A DNA stretch of 38,037 nucleotides from a virus: positions 1 through 38,037 of IMG/VR virus record IMGVR_UViG_3300041809_003420. The stretch is one strand, 5' to 3'. Under the pieces are notes generated by a model. It was not told the origin of the DNA and searched no databases. It saw only the letters and a list, made by a program, of their open reading frames with translations. The position numbers and the translations under genes were made by a program. Positions within the stretch are counted from its first letter, which is position 1; each line of letters starts with the position of its first letter. Shown here piece by piece: positions 6,829-14,663 of the stretch.

Positions 6829-7113
6829 ATGGCAAACGCTTATAACTTCCGCGAGGCGCGGCCGGTGGATCCGAAGCCCAAAGGCATGGGGCCGAAAATC
6901 CTGCGGCACTTGAAGGTGGAGAAGGGGACGGCCGGCGGCCACGTGGTGACTCATGAGTTTGAGTACAACCCGGGGCCGGGCGCGAACCATCCCGATGAAA
7001 CGTACCCGTTCGGAGCGGGTGACGGCGCGGCAGCGTTGGCGCACATCGCCAAGCACGCGGGGATCAAGGTCGCGGCGGCGCCTCCGGCGGCGCCCGGCAA
7101 CGCACTGGAGTAG
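6829..7113 (+). CDS. Hypothetical phage protein, 94 aa
   Basis: A 94-aa protein of unknown function, with AAGGAAA before the ATG. Residues 24-72 look like a compact alpha/beta fold (HLKVEKGTAGGHVVTHEFEY, PDETYPFGAGDGAAALAHIA), and the end is an Ala/Pro tail. It belongs to the small-gene cluster between terminase and portal and follows the previous gene by eight bases. Confidence 0.62.
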   Translation: MANAYNFREARPVDPKPKGMGPKILRHLKVEKGTAGGHVVTHEFEYNPGPGANHPDETYPFGAGDGAAALAHIAKHAGIKVAAAPPAAPGNALE

Positions 7114-7119
7114 AAAACC

Positions 7120-7284
7120 ATGAACGTAAAACGGGTCATAGCCGCGATCGACAGCGTGACCGACACGCTGAATAATTGCGGCTTCGAGGACCAGGAGCAC
7201 CGCATCGCGCAGCTGAACGATGAGGAAAAGCTGGCCGCTCTCGAGGCGGCCTGGGTCATATTGGCCACACGGGCGTCTCGCTGA
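7120..7284 (+). CDS. Short hypothetical protein, 54 aa
   Basis: A 54-aa gene starting at ATG 7120, six bases after the previous stop. The product is one amphipathic helical unit, starting MNVKRVIAAIDSVTDTL and ending EAAWVILATRASR, with an acidic centre. It is in series with its neighbours, ends three bases before the next ATG, and has no competing gene on the other strand that I would accept. Function unknown. Confidence 0.5.
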   Translation: MNVKRVIAAIDSVTDTLNNCGFEDQEHRIAQLNDEEKLAALEAAWVILATRASR

Positions 7285-7287
7285 GCT

Positions 7288-7467
7288 ATGGGCACGGCCA
7301 CGGCAAACCTGGGAACGCTCCGAGTGACATGCGTGAAGTGTACGCGGTGGGCGCTGATTCCGGCGGAAGACGCGACGGCGGCGCGGCGGCAAGCGAAACA
7401 GTTGGGGTGGGTGTGGGACAGAACGGGAAAGCAGATCTGTCCGAAATGTCCGGCGGTGCGCAAATGA
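7288..7467 (+). CDS. Zinc-ribbon protein, 59 aa
   Basis: A 59-aa protein with two Cys pairs, TCVKC (14-18) and ICPKC (49-53), the pattern of a small treble-clef or zinc-ribbon domain. Between them lies a helix rich in Ala, Arg and Gln and a WVWDRTGK hairpin. It could bind nucleic acid or act as a protein adaptor; a specific role is not known. The stop overlaps the next gene's start (ATGA at 7464-7467), which supports it being translated. Confidence 0.62.
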   Translation: MGTATANLGTLRVTCVKCTRWALIPAEDATAARRQAKQLGWVWDRTGKQICPKCPAVRK

Positions 7468-7793
7468 GCCTGACGCGGATCGCGGTGTTGTCGGTGGCGG
7501 CAGCGCTGGTGCTGGTGGCCTGGCTGGCCCGCGCGCAGGGGCCGGGCGCCATCGTGCAATACACGGGCTGGGGTGAGCGGCTGGACGTATTCCAGACGGC
7601 GAGCCAGACCTTCACTTTGTCGGGAGTGCCGGCGCCGGCGCCGACGCCGCGGGTGATGGTGTTTTTCAACGGGATGCTGATGCTGCAGGGGACGGACTAC
7701 ACGTTGAGCGGGGCAGCTCTGACCTTTACGGGCGCGAATGTGGCGGCCGATCCGAATCCGGTGGTGCAGGTCGCGTATCGGGTGGCGCAGTGA
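7464..7793 (+). CDS. Exported structural-type protein with fibre-like beta domain
   Basis: A 109-aa protein starting at ATG 7464, overlapping the zinc-ribbon gene by four bases. Residues 1-27 look like a Sec signal (SLTRIAVLSVAAALVLVAWLARA). The rest is beta-rich, with VMVFFNGMLMLQGTDYTLSG, a motif common in phage fibre and neck proteins (an F-x-NG turn followed by G-x-DYT). This suggests a virion surface or fibre-attachment role. A signal peptide on such a protein is unusual and is seen in three other genes of this window. Confidence 0.65.
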   Translation: MSLTRIAVLSVAAALVLVAWLARAQGPGAIVQYTGWGERLDVFQTASQTFTLSGVPAPAPTPRVMVFFNGMLMLQGTDYTLSGAALTFTGANVAADPNPVVQVAYRVAQ

Positions 7794-7850
7794 GTGTGGT
7801 GGGAATTCGACACCGACACGTTCTAAGGGAACTGACGGAATGGTGGGGGC

Positions 7851-10067
7851 GTGAGCAATATCGGACGGAAGAACGAAGCGCTGCTGAAGGAGATCCGCGA
7901 CGATTTCGACTATTTCGTCCAGGCCTGGAAGGAGATCCGCGAAGAGGGCGATCGCGACATGCAATGCGTGTCGGGCAATCCCTGGGATCCGAAAGAGAAG
8001 AAGCTGCGCGAGGCCAATCACCGGCCCATGGTGGTCTTCGACGAGCTGAACCAGTACACCAACCAGGTGATCAACGACGTTCGCCAGAATAAGCGATCGG
8101 TGAAGGTGGACCCGACCGGGGCGGGGGCGACGGACAAGACGGCGGAGTTCCGCGGGAACCTCATCCGGCAGATCGAATACGGCAGCAAGGCGCAGGCGGT
8201 ATATGCCACGGTGGCGGAGAACGCCTTCCAGCGTTCCTACGGCTACGCCCGGGTGAGCAAGCGGTACGTCGCGCCGGACAGCTTCGACCAGGAATTGGTG
8301 ATCTCGCCGATCAACAATCCCAATTCGGTGTGGGACGATCCCGACGCGAAACAGCGCGGCCGGCTGGACCGCAAGAAGCTGTTCATCGTCGACACGATGC
8401 GGATCCCGGACTTCAAGAAGCGGTTCCCGAAGGCCGAGGTCACGAGCTTTTCGAGTGAGCAGATCGCCGAGCTGCCGCTGTGGATCAAGGACAACTTCGT
8501 GCAGGTGGCCGAGGCCTGGCGGGTGGAAGAAGAGTCCGGAACGCTGCTCAGCCTGGACATCGTCGGCGGCTTGACGGTGTGGGAAGACGAGCTGGGGGAC
8601 GCCGAGATCGCCGACGGGACGGTAACGCTGGCGAAGGCCTGCGACCTGGGCGACGGCGTTTCGGTTCCCAAAGGCACCCACAAAATTCTGAACCAGGTGG
8701 AGAAACCCGACCGGCACCGGCGGGTGGTGCAGTACATCACCAACGGCGTGGAGATCCTGGAGGAGAAACCGCAGGACGGGCAATACATTCCAGTTGCGGC
8801 CTGCTACGGCAAAGAGAAGTACGTCGACGAGGGCGCCGGCTCGAAGCTGATCATCGAATCACAAGTGCGCCTGGCGCGCGATCCATTCCAGGCTTACTGC
8901 TATGCGCAGACCACGGGGATGGAACTTTTGGGCATGATGCCCAAGGCGCTGTGGAGCTGCTACGAGGGGCAGTTCGAAGGGCACGAAGACGAAGTGGCAG
9001 CGGCCGGCCACGTGCCGATTCCGTTTATCCAGTTCAAGGCGAAGACGGAAGCCACGGGCGAAGAGATTCTCCCGCCGCCGCAGTGGAACCACTGGGACGT
9101 GCCGCTGCAGTCGGTGCAGATCGCGGCGGAGAGCTACCGTCGGGCGATCCAATCATCGATGGGGATGTATAACACGTCGGTGGGAAAACACGATACGGCG
9201 GCGCAGTCGGGGATTGCGGTGCGGGCTCTGGACGACCAGTCTTCACAGGGGTCGTTCCACTTCATCGACAACTTTGACGGCTTCCTGGAAGACATGGGGC
9301 GGATCCTGGACGACCAGATCGACTGGACCTACGATACGCCGCGGTGGGTGGGGACGCGCAACGGATCGGGCGAGCACAAGCTGGTCCGCGTCAACGAGGC
9401 CTTCACGGATCCGGAGACGGGCGAGCAGTATCACTACCGCATCGGCGAGGGCACGCACGGCGTGTCGATTACGACGGGGCCGAGCTCGTCGTCCCAGAGA
9501 GACGCGGCGTCCGAGTTCGCCGATTCGCTGGCGCAAAACCAGATGGTCTTCCCGCGGATCGCGGACTTGGTCGTTAAGCTGAAGAACCTGGGACCGATCG
9601 GGGATGAGATCGCGAAGCGGTTGACGCCGGCGGACATCGCGGCGCAGCAGGGCGGTCCGCCGCTGCCTCCGCAGGCGCAGGCGATGATGAGCCAGCAAAA
9701 GCAGCAGCTCATGCAGCAGGCGGCGCTGATCGCGGACCTGCAAAAGCAGTTGGATGCGAAGCTGCCGGAGATCCAGTCGAAACAGGCGATCGCGACGATG
9801 CAGGAGGAAACGAAGCGGCAGGAGATTCAGGCGCAGGTCCGGATTGCGGAGCTGCAGGCGGGGCTGAAGGCCTCGATCGCGAAGTTAGAGCAGCAGGTGG
9901 GCGCCATTCAGCATTCGATCGATATGCAGAATGCGCAGGCGGATCGGGATCACGAGGCTACGCTGGCGCAGAACGCACAGGACGCGGCGGCGGCGCAGGC
10001 GGCGGCTAATCCGCCAGGTTCAGGAATAGCGCCTGGCGCGCAGCAGCCGGCGCAGCCTGGCCAGTAG
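7851..10067 (+). CDS. Portal protein, P22 gp1 type
   Basis: A 738-aa portal of the P22 gp1 type (P22 gp1 is about 725 aa). It forms the dodecameric channel at one capsid vertex for DNA entry and exit and the docking site for terminase and the tail. Recognisable parts are the N-terminal helical wing, the stretch around NHRPMVVFDELNQYTNQV (residues about 55-75), a central stem and clip, and a long Gln/Ala-rich coiled coil after about residue 610, matching the helical barrel of P22 portals. Start is GTG 7851 behind a GGTGGGGG ribosome-binding site. It is followed by scaffold and coat genes, with a reverse gene overlapping its last 48 bases. Confidence 0.9.
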   Translation: MSNIGRKNEALLKEIRDDFDYFVQAWKEIREEGDRDMQCVSGNPWDPKEKKLREANHRPMVVFDELNQYTNQVINDVRQNKRSVKVDPTGAGATDKTAEFRGNLIRQIEYGSKAQAVYATVAENAFQRSYGYARVSKRYVAPDSFDQELVISPINNPNSVWDDPDAKQRGRLDRKKLFIVDTMRIPDFKKRFPKAEVTSFSSEQIAELPLWIKDNFVQVAEAWRVEEESGTLLSLDIVGGLTVWEDELGDAEIADGTVTLAKACDLGDGVSVPKGTHKILNQVEKPDRHRRVVQYITNGVEILEEKPQDGQYIPVAACYGKEKYVDEGAGSKLIIESQVRLARDPFQAYCYAQTTGMELLGMMPKALWSCYEGQFEGHEDEVAAAGHVPIPFIQFKAKTEATGEEILPPPQWNHWDVPLQSVQIAAESYRRAIQSSMGMYNTSVGKHDTAAQSGIAVRALDDQSSQGSFHFIDNFDGFLEDMGRILDDQIDWTYDTPRWVGTRNGSGEHKLVRVNEAFTDPETGEQYHYRIGEGTHGVSITTGPSSSSQRDAASEFADSLAQNQMVFPRIADLVVKLKNLGPIGDEIAKRLTPADIAAQQGGPPLPPQAQAMMSQQKQQLMQQAALIADLQKQLDAKLPEIQSKQAIATMQEETKRQEIQAQVRIAELQAGLKASIAKLEQQVGAIQHSIDMQNAQADRDHEATLAQNAQDAAAAQAAANPPGSGIAPGAQQPAQPGQ

Positions 10068-10385
10068 TCCGGAGGGAGTTGGGTCGGGGTCGATACCTTG
10101 GCTGCCGGTCCAGTGCGGACCCCCGTGGGGGCCGTCGTGGCCGACCGGCAAGCCGCACAGCACGGGGCCGTTGGCAGAGAGATCAAAGAGAATTCGGGCG
10201 CAGAACGGCGGGCGGCTACAGCGGGGATCCGGTCTCATGCGCCGACTCATGCCTGGCTTGGGAACCGTGCGGCGAGAGGGCGGCGGCGGGTCGCCGGCGT
10301 GGCGCTCGTTGTAGATCCGGAGCGCTATCGGGGCAAGGGCCGGATCCGGGCCGAACATCACGGCGATCAGTTCATCGTCGTCCAT
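10020..10385 (-). CDS. Reverse-strand Cys/His protein between portal and scaffold
   Basis: A 121-aa protein read against the surrounding late genes. It begins MDDDELIAVMFGPDPALAP, has an Arg/Pro-rich middle, and contains CGLPVGHDGPHGGPHWTG near residues 80-97, a Cys/His cluster that may bind zinc. A GGGGG ribosome-binding site precedes the ATG at 10385. It fills the otherwise unexplained 392-base gap between portal and scaffold and overlaps the portal 3' end by 48 bases. The forward frame in the same space (10098-10400) lacks any such motif. Not assigned to a family. Confidence 0.55.
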   Translation of the reverse strand: MDDDELIAVMFGPDPALAPIALRIYNERHAGDPPPPSRRTVPKPGMSRRMRPDPRCSRPPFCARILFDLSANGPVLCGLPVGHDGPHGGPHWTGSQGIDPDPTPSGLLARLRRLLRARRYS

Positions 10386-10459
10386 CGCCCCCAAGTTTAG
10401 CAGTACACCTCGCCTATCGCGGAAGGCGTAAAAGCCGCGGTTGTAAGGGAGAAAAACGC

Positions 10460-11437
10460 ATGGCAGACGAGACAGTGGTGGCGCCGTCACCCACCGAGGA
10501 AACGACCTTTTCGCCAAATGGTCTGAGCGGGCAGGAACGCAAGGACTGGCTGTTGAAGGGCACGCCCATGCCGAAAGACACTGCGGAACCGGCGCCCGCA
10601 AAGAAACCGTCCGAGCCTGCAAAGGCTGAACCAATCGCACCGGCGGCGGACACCGGAAGTTTAGAGGAGCCGAAAGGCAGAGCAGGACAGCGGATACAGG
10701 AACTGCTGGGCGAGCGCGCGGAGCTGCGCGCCCGGCTGGCCGCGCTGGAAAAGAAACCGGTCGGGAAACCCGCGGAATCGGCCCCCGCGAAACCAGCAGC
10801 GGCGGCCGCGGCGGCGCCGGCGAGCGCCTCGGGCGAACCTCAGCCCCCCGATCCGACAAAGTGGACGGGGACCTGGGAAGAACTCGAGGCAGCGAAGATC
10901 GCGTACTTGCGGGATCTGACGAAGTGGGAACTCGGGAAAGCCGACCGCGAGAAAGCCGCGGCCACGCAACAGACCGAGGTCTCAGAGCTTCAGAGGGCCT
11001 ACAAGGTGCGCGCCGATGGGTTCCTGGCGGCGGATCCGGAGTATGCGGACGCGCAGGAAATCATCGGCAAGTTCGTCACCGCGAAAGGCGTGAGTGAGCT
11101 CATCCTGGAATCCGAGGTCGGACCGGAGATTGTGATGCACCTCTACAAGCTGCCGAACGAAGAGCAGCAGAGGGTGGCGAAGCTGTCTCCCCTGGCCCTG
11201 GCGCGGGAGATCACGCGCATCGAAGCGAAGCTCTCCAAGGGCGGCGGGGAACCGCCTGCCGCAGCAATACCGACGACTCCTATCACGAGAAAAACGAGCG
11301 CGGCGAAGGCGCCGGCCACGGAACTGAGCGGGGCGAAAGCCGCTTCGAACGTGGACGAAGCCGAGCAAGCGCTCGCAAACGGCGACATAGGCACGTACAT
11401 CCGTGTCATGAACGCCCGCGCGATCAAGAAGAACTAG
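10460..11437 (+). CDS. Putative scaffold protein (gp8 position)
   Basis: A 325-aa, Ala/Pro/Glu/Lys-rich protein directly before the coat gene, where P22 has its scaffold gp8 (about 303 aa). Residues 1-140 are low-complexity and acidic-basic; 140-280 are helical and charged; the C-terminus is basic (about the last 15 residues, ending ARAIKKN), as needed for binding coat in P22. Such proteins direct procapsid assembly and leave before or during packaging. The call is from position, composition and length; no motif proves it. Start ATG 10460 has GGGAG nine bases upstream. Confidence 0.75.
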   Translation: MADETVVAPSPTEETTFSPNGLSGQERKDWLLKGTPMPKDTAEPAPAKKPSEPAKAEPIAPAADTGSLEEPKGRAGQRIQELLGERAELRARLAALEKKPVGKPAESAPAKPAAAAAAAPASASGEPQPPDPTKWTGTWEELEAAKIAYLRDLTKWELGKADREKAAATQQTEVSELQRAYKVRADGFLAADPEYADAQEIIGKFVTAKGVSELILESEVGPEIVMHLYKLPNEEQQRVAKLSPLALAREITRIEAKLSKGGGEPPAAAIPTTPITRKTSAAKAPATELSGAKAASNVDEAEQALANGDIGTYIRVMNARAIKKN

Positions 11438-11466
11438 TTTCTTGACGCCGCGCAAGGACAAGAGAC

Positions 11467-12711
11467 GTGGCAGCGAACCAATTTCAGGTAGTCGACTGGT
11501 TATCGGCCGAAGCCCTCCGGGGCCTGGTGAACAACCTGGCGATCGCCTCGCATTTCAACACGGATTACAACAAGGAATACACCAAGTCGTTCGCCGTCGG
11601 CGAGACGGTTCGGGTGCCTCTTCCTCAACAGTTTGTGGTCACCACCGGCCTGGGCTACAAGCCGCAGGGACTCAATCGGATCTTCACCACGGTGACGGTC
11701 GACCAAATTTTCGGCATCCACTTCGAATACGACTCGATCGAAGAGGCGTTGAAGTTGGAGCGCGGCCGGGAAGCGTTCAAGAAGAATTACCTGGACAAGG
11801 CTATGGCTCAGCTCGCCCAGGAAATCGACAGCCGGTGCGCCGCCTGGGCACTGGCGAATACCAACAACATCGTGGGAGCGCTCGGAACCACTCCGACCAG
11901 CTTCGACATTTATGGCCAGGCGCGCGCGCGGCTGATCGAGAATGCCTGCCCTCCGGGCGATAAGGGGATGATCATCTCGCCGCAGATGATGCGCACGATC
12001 GTCTCGAACAACCTGACCAACTTCAATCCGCAGAACGAAGTGGCCAAGGCGTTCCGGGAAGGGTATTACGGAACCGCGGAGGGCTTCGAGTGGGATGAGA
12101 GCATGTCGCTCTACGCCCAGACGGCGGGCACGTGGCAAAACGCGGTGACGGTAAATACCGCGCCGGCGACGGGCGCCAGCTCCATGGTGGTGAACTGCAC
12201 CTCGGGCGATACCTTCGTCGCGAACGATGTTTTCGCCGTCGCGGGGGTGAACAACGCCAACCCGAAGACACGGCGCTCCACCGGGACGTTAAAGCAGTTC
12301 AGCCTCACGCAGAACATAACGGCCACGGGGTCGACGGCCACGATCTACTTCCAGGCCGGCACGCAGGGGATCCAGGGGCCTGGCTCGCAATACCAGAACG
12401 TAGACGCGCTGCCGGTCGCCAACGCGGCACTGACCCTGTATCCGGGCACGACCAGCCCCAACGGCAAGTCCGGTATCAACGGCCTGGCCATTCACCGCGA
12501 CGCGTACGCCCTAGTGGGCGTGGACCTGGAAATCCCCAAGGCTTGCGAAATGTCGAGCCGGGCGCGCGATCCGCAGACCGGTATTTCGGTGGCCTTCTTC
12601 CGCATGATGGACCCCGAAACCCGCAAGATGGTGAACCGCTTCGACGTGCTGATCGGATTGGGCAACCTGTATCCGGACAACTGCGCGGTGCGGATTCTCA
12701 GCCTGCAGTAG
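11467..12711 (+). CDS. Major capsid protein, P22 coat type
   Basis: A 414-aa major coat protein resembling the P22 gp5 family (about 430 aa). It starts at GTG 11467 with MAANQFQVVDWLSAEALRG, followed by an N-arm, the TVRVPLPQQFVVTTGLGY segment, an HK97-fold core and an inserted beta region (about residues 220-320) in the place of the P22 I-domain, then LAIHRDAYALVGVDLEIP near the end, a common closing motif of this family. It builds the icosahedral shell. Complete and apparently intact. Confidence 0.9.
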   Translation: MAANQFQVVDWLSAEALRGLVNNLAIASHFNTDYNKEYTKSFAVGETVRVPLPQQFVVTTGLGYKPQGLNRIFTTVTVDQIFGIHFEYDSIEEALKLERGREAFKKNYLDKAMAQLAQEIDSRCAAWALANTNNIVGALGTTPTSFDIYGQARARLIENACPPGDKGMIISPQMMRTIVSNNLTNFNPQNEVAKAFREGYYGTAEGFEWDESMSLYAQTAGTWQNAVTVNTAPATGASSMVVNCTSGDTFVANDVFAVAGVNNANPKTRRSTGTLKQFSLTQNITATGSTATIYFQAGTQGIQGPGSQYQNVDALPVANAALTLYPGTTSPNGKSGINGLAIHRDAYALVGVDLEIPKACEMSSRARDPQTGISVAFFRMMDPETRKMVNRFDVLIGLGNLYPDNCAVRILSLQ

Positions 12712-12742
12712 GCGGCGGAAACACTCAGGAGACAAACGAACC

Positions 12743-13654
12743 ATGAAACACCTTTTGAAGACTCTCGGCCTGGCGATGCTCGCGCTGACGTGCGTGTGTG
12801 CGCAGGGGCCGGCCAATCCCACTTCCACCACCCTGGCGGCTTCGCTGCTGGGCACGGTGGCCTCTGCGACGCCGGGGAACTCGACCGACGTCGTCACTTT
12901 GACCTCTTGCTCGGGATTGATTCAGAACTCGGTGGGGCAGTACCTCACCGAACTCTACGTCGATTTCGAAGCGATGGACCTGGCGCAGGTGATCAACCTC
13001 ACCGCGTGCCAACTGCGCGTGGTGCGCGGCGCCTATGGGACCACGGCGATGGCGCACAACAACGGAGCTATTGTCTGGGTCGGCTCTCCCAATTCGTTCG
13101 GCGGCTCGGCGGCCGGCGGGGCGAATCTCTCCGGCGATAAACTGGGCGGCTGCCTGGTGGGCAACGAGCCGGTTCTCCCGTGGATCAACGTGAACGACGG
13201 CAAGATTTTCAATTGCTTCACGCCGGGCTCGACGCTTTCCACCAACTGGGTGCAGACGGGTTTCGGGACGATGGGGACGCCTCCCTCGCAGAGGATCGAT
13301 AACTTCTGCACGGGGACCAGCGGCTCGGCCGAGACCGAATATCTCAACGGCGCGGCCTGCTCCGGAGCAACCACTCTGACGGCAACCCGGGTGATGGTTT
13401 CGCCGGGCACGCTCTACAACCTACAGGTGTATTCTTCGGCCGCCGTAACGGGCGGCACCTCGAAGGACGTGCTCACGGTGTATAAGAACGGGTCGGCGAC
13501 GGCGCTGACTTGCACCGTGGCGGCCTCGGGCACTACCTGCAGCGATACCACGCATTCGGTGGCGACTTTGGCCGGCGACGTGATCGCTTTCAAGTGGGTC
13601 TCGGCGACGTCGGACACCGCGGCCAACGTCTCGGCGTCGGTCGAGAAGCAATAG
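12743..13654 (+). CDS. Exported Cys-containing structural protein
   Basis: A 303-aa protein with an N-terminal Sec signal (MKHLLKTLGLAMLALTCVCA, cleavage near residue 20) that could also be read as a lipobox-like LTCVC. The mature part has a first domain (about 25-120) and a C-terminal beta-sandwich with LTVYKNGSATALTCTV and GDVIAFKWVSA, a pattern seen in fibre or decoration proteins. Several Cys residues suggest disulfides. It follows the coat gene by 31 bases and has AGGAG upstream. It may decorate virions or act on the cell surface; not assigned. Confidence 0.65.
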   Translation: MKHLLKTLGLAMLALTCVCAQGPANPTSTTLAASLLGTVASATPGNSTDVVTLTSCSGLIQNSVGQYLTELYVDFEAMDLAQVINLTACQLRVVRGAYGTTAMAHNNGAIVWVGSPNSFGGSAAGGANLSGDKLGGCLVGNEPVLPWINVNDGKIFNCFTPGSTLSTNWVQTGFGTMGTPPSQRIDNFCTGTSGSAETEYLNGAACSGATTLTATRVMVSPGTLYNLQVYSSAAVTGGTSKDVLTVYKNGSATALTCTVAASGTTCSDTTHSVATLAGDVIAFKWVSATSDTAANVSASVEKQ

Positions 13655-13673
13655 GGGAGTCGCAAGTTCACAG

Positions 13674-13716
13674 TCGACAGTTGACAGCAAACGGCGGGGC
13701 GTCCTCGGGCGCCCCG
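13674..13716 (+). terminator. GC-rich hairpin after the exported structural gene
   Basis: CGGGGCG (13695-13701) and CGCCCCG (13710-13716) form a perfect 7-bp stem with an 8-base loop, 40 bases after the stop of the exported protein. It is preceded by a short AC-AGT-CGAC repeat tract (13670-13687). There is no strong U-run, so it may attenuate rather than stop the late transcript. Confidence 0.4.
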
Positions 13717-13732
13717 TGAAAAGGATTTTGCA

Positions 13733-13960
13733 ATGGCAGGCGAGACAGAAGTTTTGAAGTTCCCGCGCATGATTTATCACCGGACCAAGGGGGAGCGGGT
13801 GGTCGAGGACCTGGACGAGCATGAGCTCCACTTGGGCAACGGGTGGCAGGAGAAGCCGATCGAGGCTGGGCCGGAAGTAGGACCGAAATCGCTGGCCGAA
13901 CGTGTCGAGGCTCTCGAAGCGCGGGTGAGCGCGATCGAAGCGGTCAAGAAAAAGAAATAG
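13733..13960 (+). CDS. Small coiled-coil phage protein, 75 aa
   Basis: A 75-aa protein with an N-terminal part of a type common in phages (FPRMIYHRTKGERVV, then LDEHELHLGNGWQEKP) and a C-terminal heptad helix (LAERVEALEARVSAIEAVKKKK) that should form a trimeric or dimeric coiled coil. It lies between coat and the first adaptor gene, five bases before it. Probably a minor virion or assembly protein; the exact role is unknown. Confidence 0.65.
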   Translation: MAGETEVLKFPRMIYHRTKGERVVEDLDEHELHLGNGWQEKPIEAGPEVGPKSLAERVEALEARVSAIEAVKKKK

Positions 13961-13964
13961 AGCC

Positions 13965-14660
13965 ATGACGCTACAACAGGGGATTGTCGATCCGGCGTTC
14001 AAGCTGTTGGGGCTGATCGCCGCGGGCCGCTCGATGGCGACCTGGGAATATTCCGACGCGCTGGACGCGGTCAATGCGCTGCTGGATTCGACGAGCGTGC
14101 GGGGCCTGGTCTACCAGATCGTGGATGAGACGTTCACGTTGACGAGCCCGTCGTCCTATACGATAGGCCCCTCCGGAACGTTCAACACGGTGCGGCCGAC
14201 ACGGATTCGCGCGGCGACGGTGCTGGCCACCAATAACGCGTCGCGGCCGGTGAAGATCGTGTCGGCGGAGGAATTCGCGCAGGTGTTCGACCGCTCGGCG
14301 ACGGGATTGTTTGCGCAAGTGGCAATGTGCGATTACGCGTCACCGCTGGCGACGATCCGGCTAAATCCGGCGCCGGTGAGCGGGTCGCTCGAGCTGTGGT
14401 CGATCAAGCCGCTGGCGAACTTCGCGACGATGGGCGACACGGTGAGTTTGACGCCCGGGTACCTGGAGCTTCTGAAAACGAATTTGGCGGTGAACCTGGC
14501 CCCGGCATTCGGGGACGCGAAGCTGACCCAGGAAACCGTGGCGCTGGCGCAATCGACCATGGCGGCGCTGGCGGATCTGGCCAAGGAAACGCTGGGCGAT
14601 CCGGATCACACACCTCAGCCGCCGCAGCCCGTGCAGGCAACGCAACCCCGAGGAGCATAG
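13965..14660 (+). CDS. gp4-like head-tail adaptor, paralogue 1
   Basis: A 231-aa protein in the place of P22 gp4 (tail accessory factor, about 166 aa), which binds the portal ring, closes the head and joins it to gp10. It starts with a helical pair (IVDPAFKLLGLIAAGRS, YSDALDAVNALLDS), then a beta part with VRPTRIRAATV, and ends with LTPGYLELLKTNLAVNLAP. The same plan is repeated in the next three genes. It differs from paralogue 2 mainly in the first half. The C-terminal 20 residues are Pro/Gln-rich. The gp4 relation is inferred from order and fold plan. Confidence 0.72.
   Translation: MTLQQGIVDPAFKLLGLIAAGRSMATWEYSDALDAVNALLDSTSVRGLVYQIVDETFTLTSPSSYTIGPSGTFNTVRPTRIRAATVLATNNASRPVKIVSAEEFAQVFDRSATGLFAQVAMCDYASPLATIRLNPAPVSGSLELWSIKPLANFATMGDTVSLTPGYLELLKTNLAVNLAPAFGDAKLTQETVALAQSTMAALADLAKETLGDPDHTPQPPQPVQATQPRGA
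14361..14492 (+). repeat. Near-identical DNA segment shared by adaptor paralogues 1 and 2
   Basis: Bases 14361-14468 are identical to 15066-15173 (108 bp); after one mismatch another 23 bases match, to 14492/15197. A further stretch of more than 40 bases encoding KLTQETVALAQST is also identical. The flanking parts of the two genes are clearly diverged, so this looks like recent gene conversion or a recent duplication. Confidence 0.88.
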
Positions 14661-14663
14661 AGC

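Noticed and set aside
6951-8783. 610-aa reverse open frame across small genes and portal
   Set aside because: Composition is typical of an antisense shadow; the forward strand has several convincing genes.
10098-10400. 100-aa forward frame in the portal-scaffold gap
   Set aside because: Lacks any motif and ribosome-binding site; the reverse frame with Cys/His cluster and GGGGG site is better.
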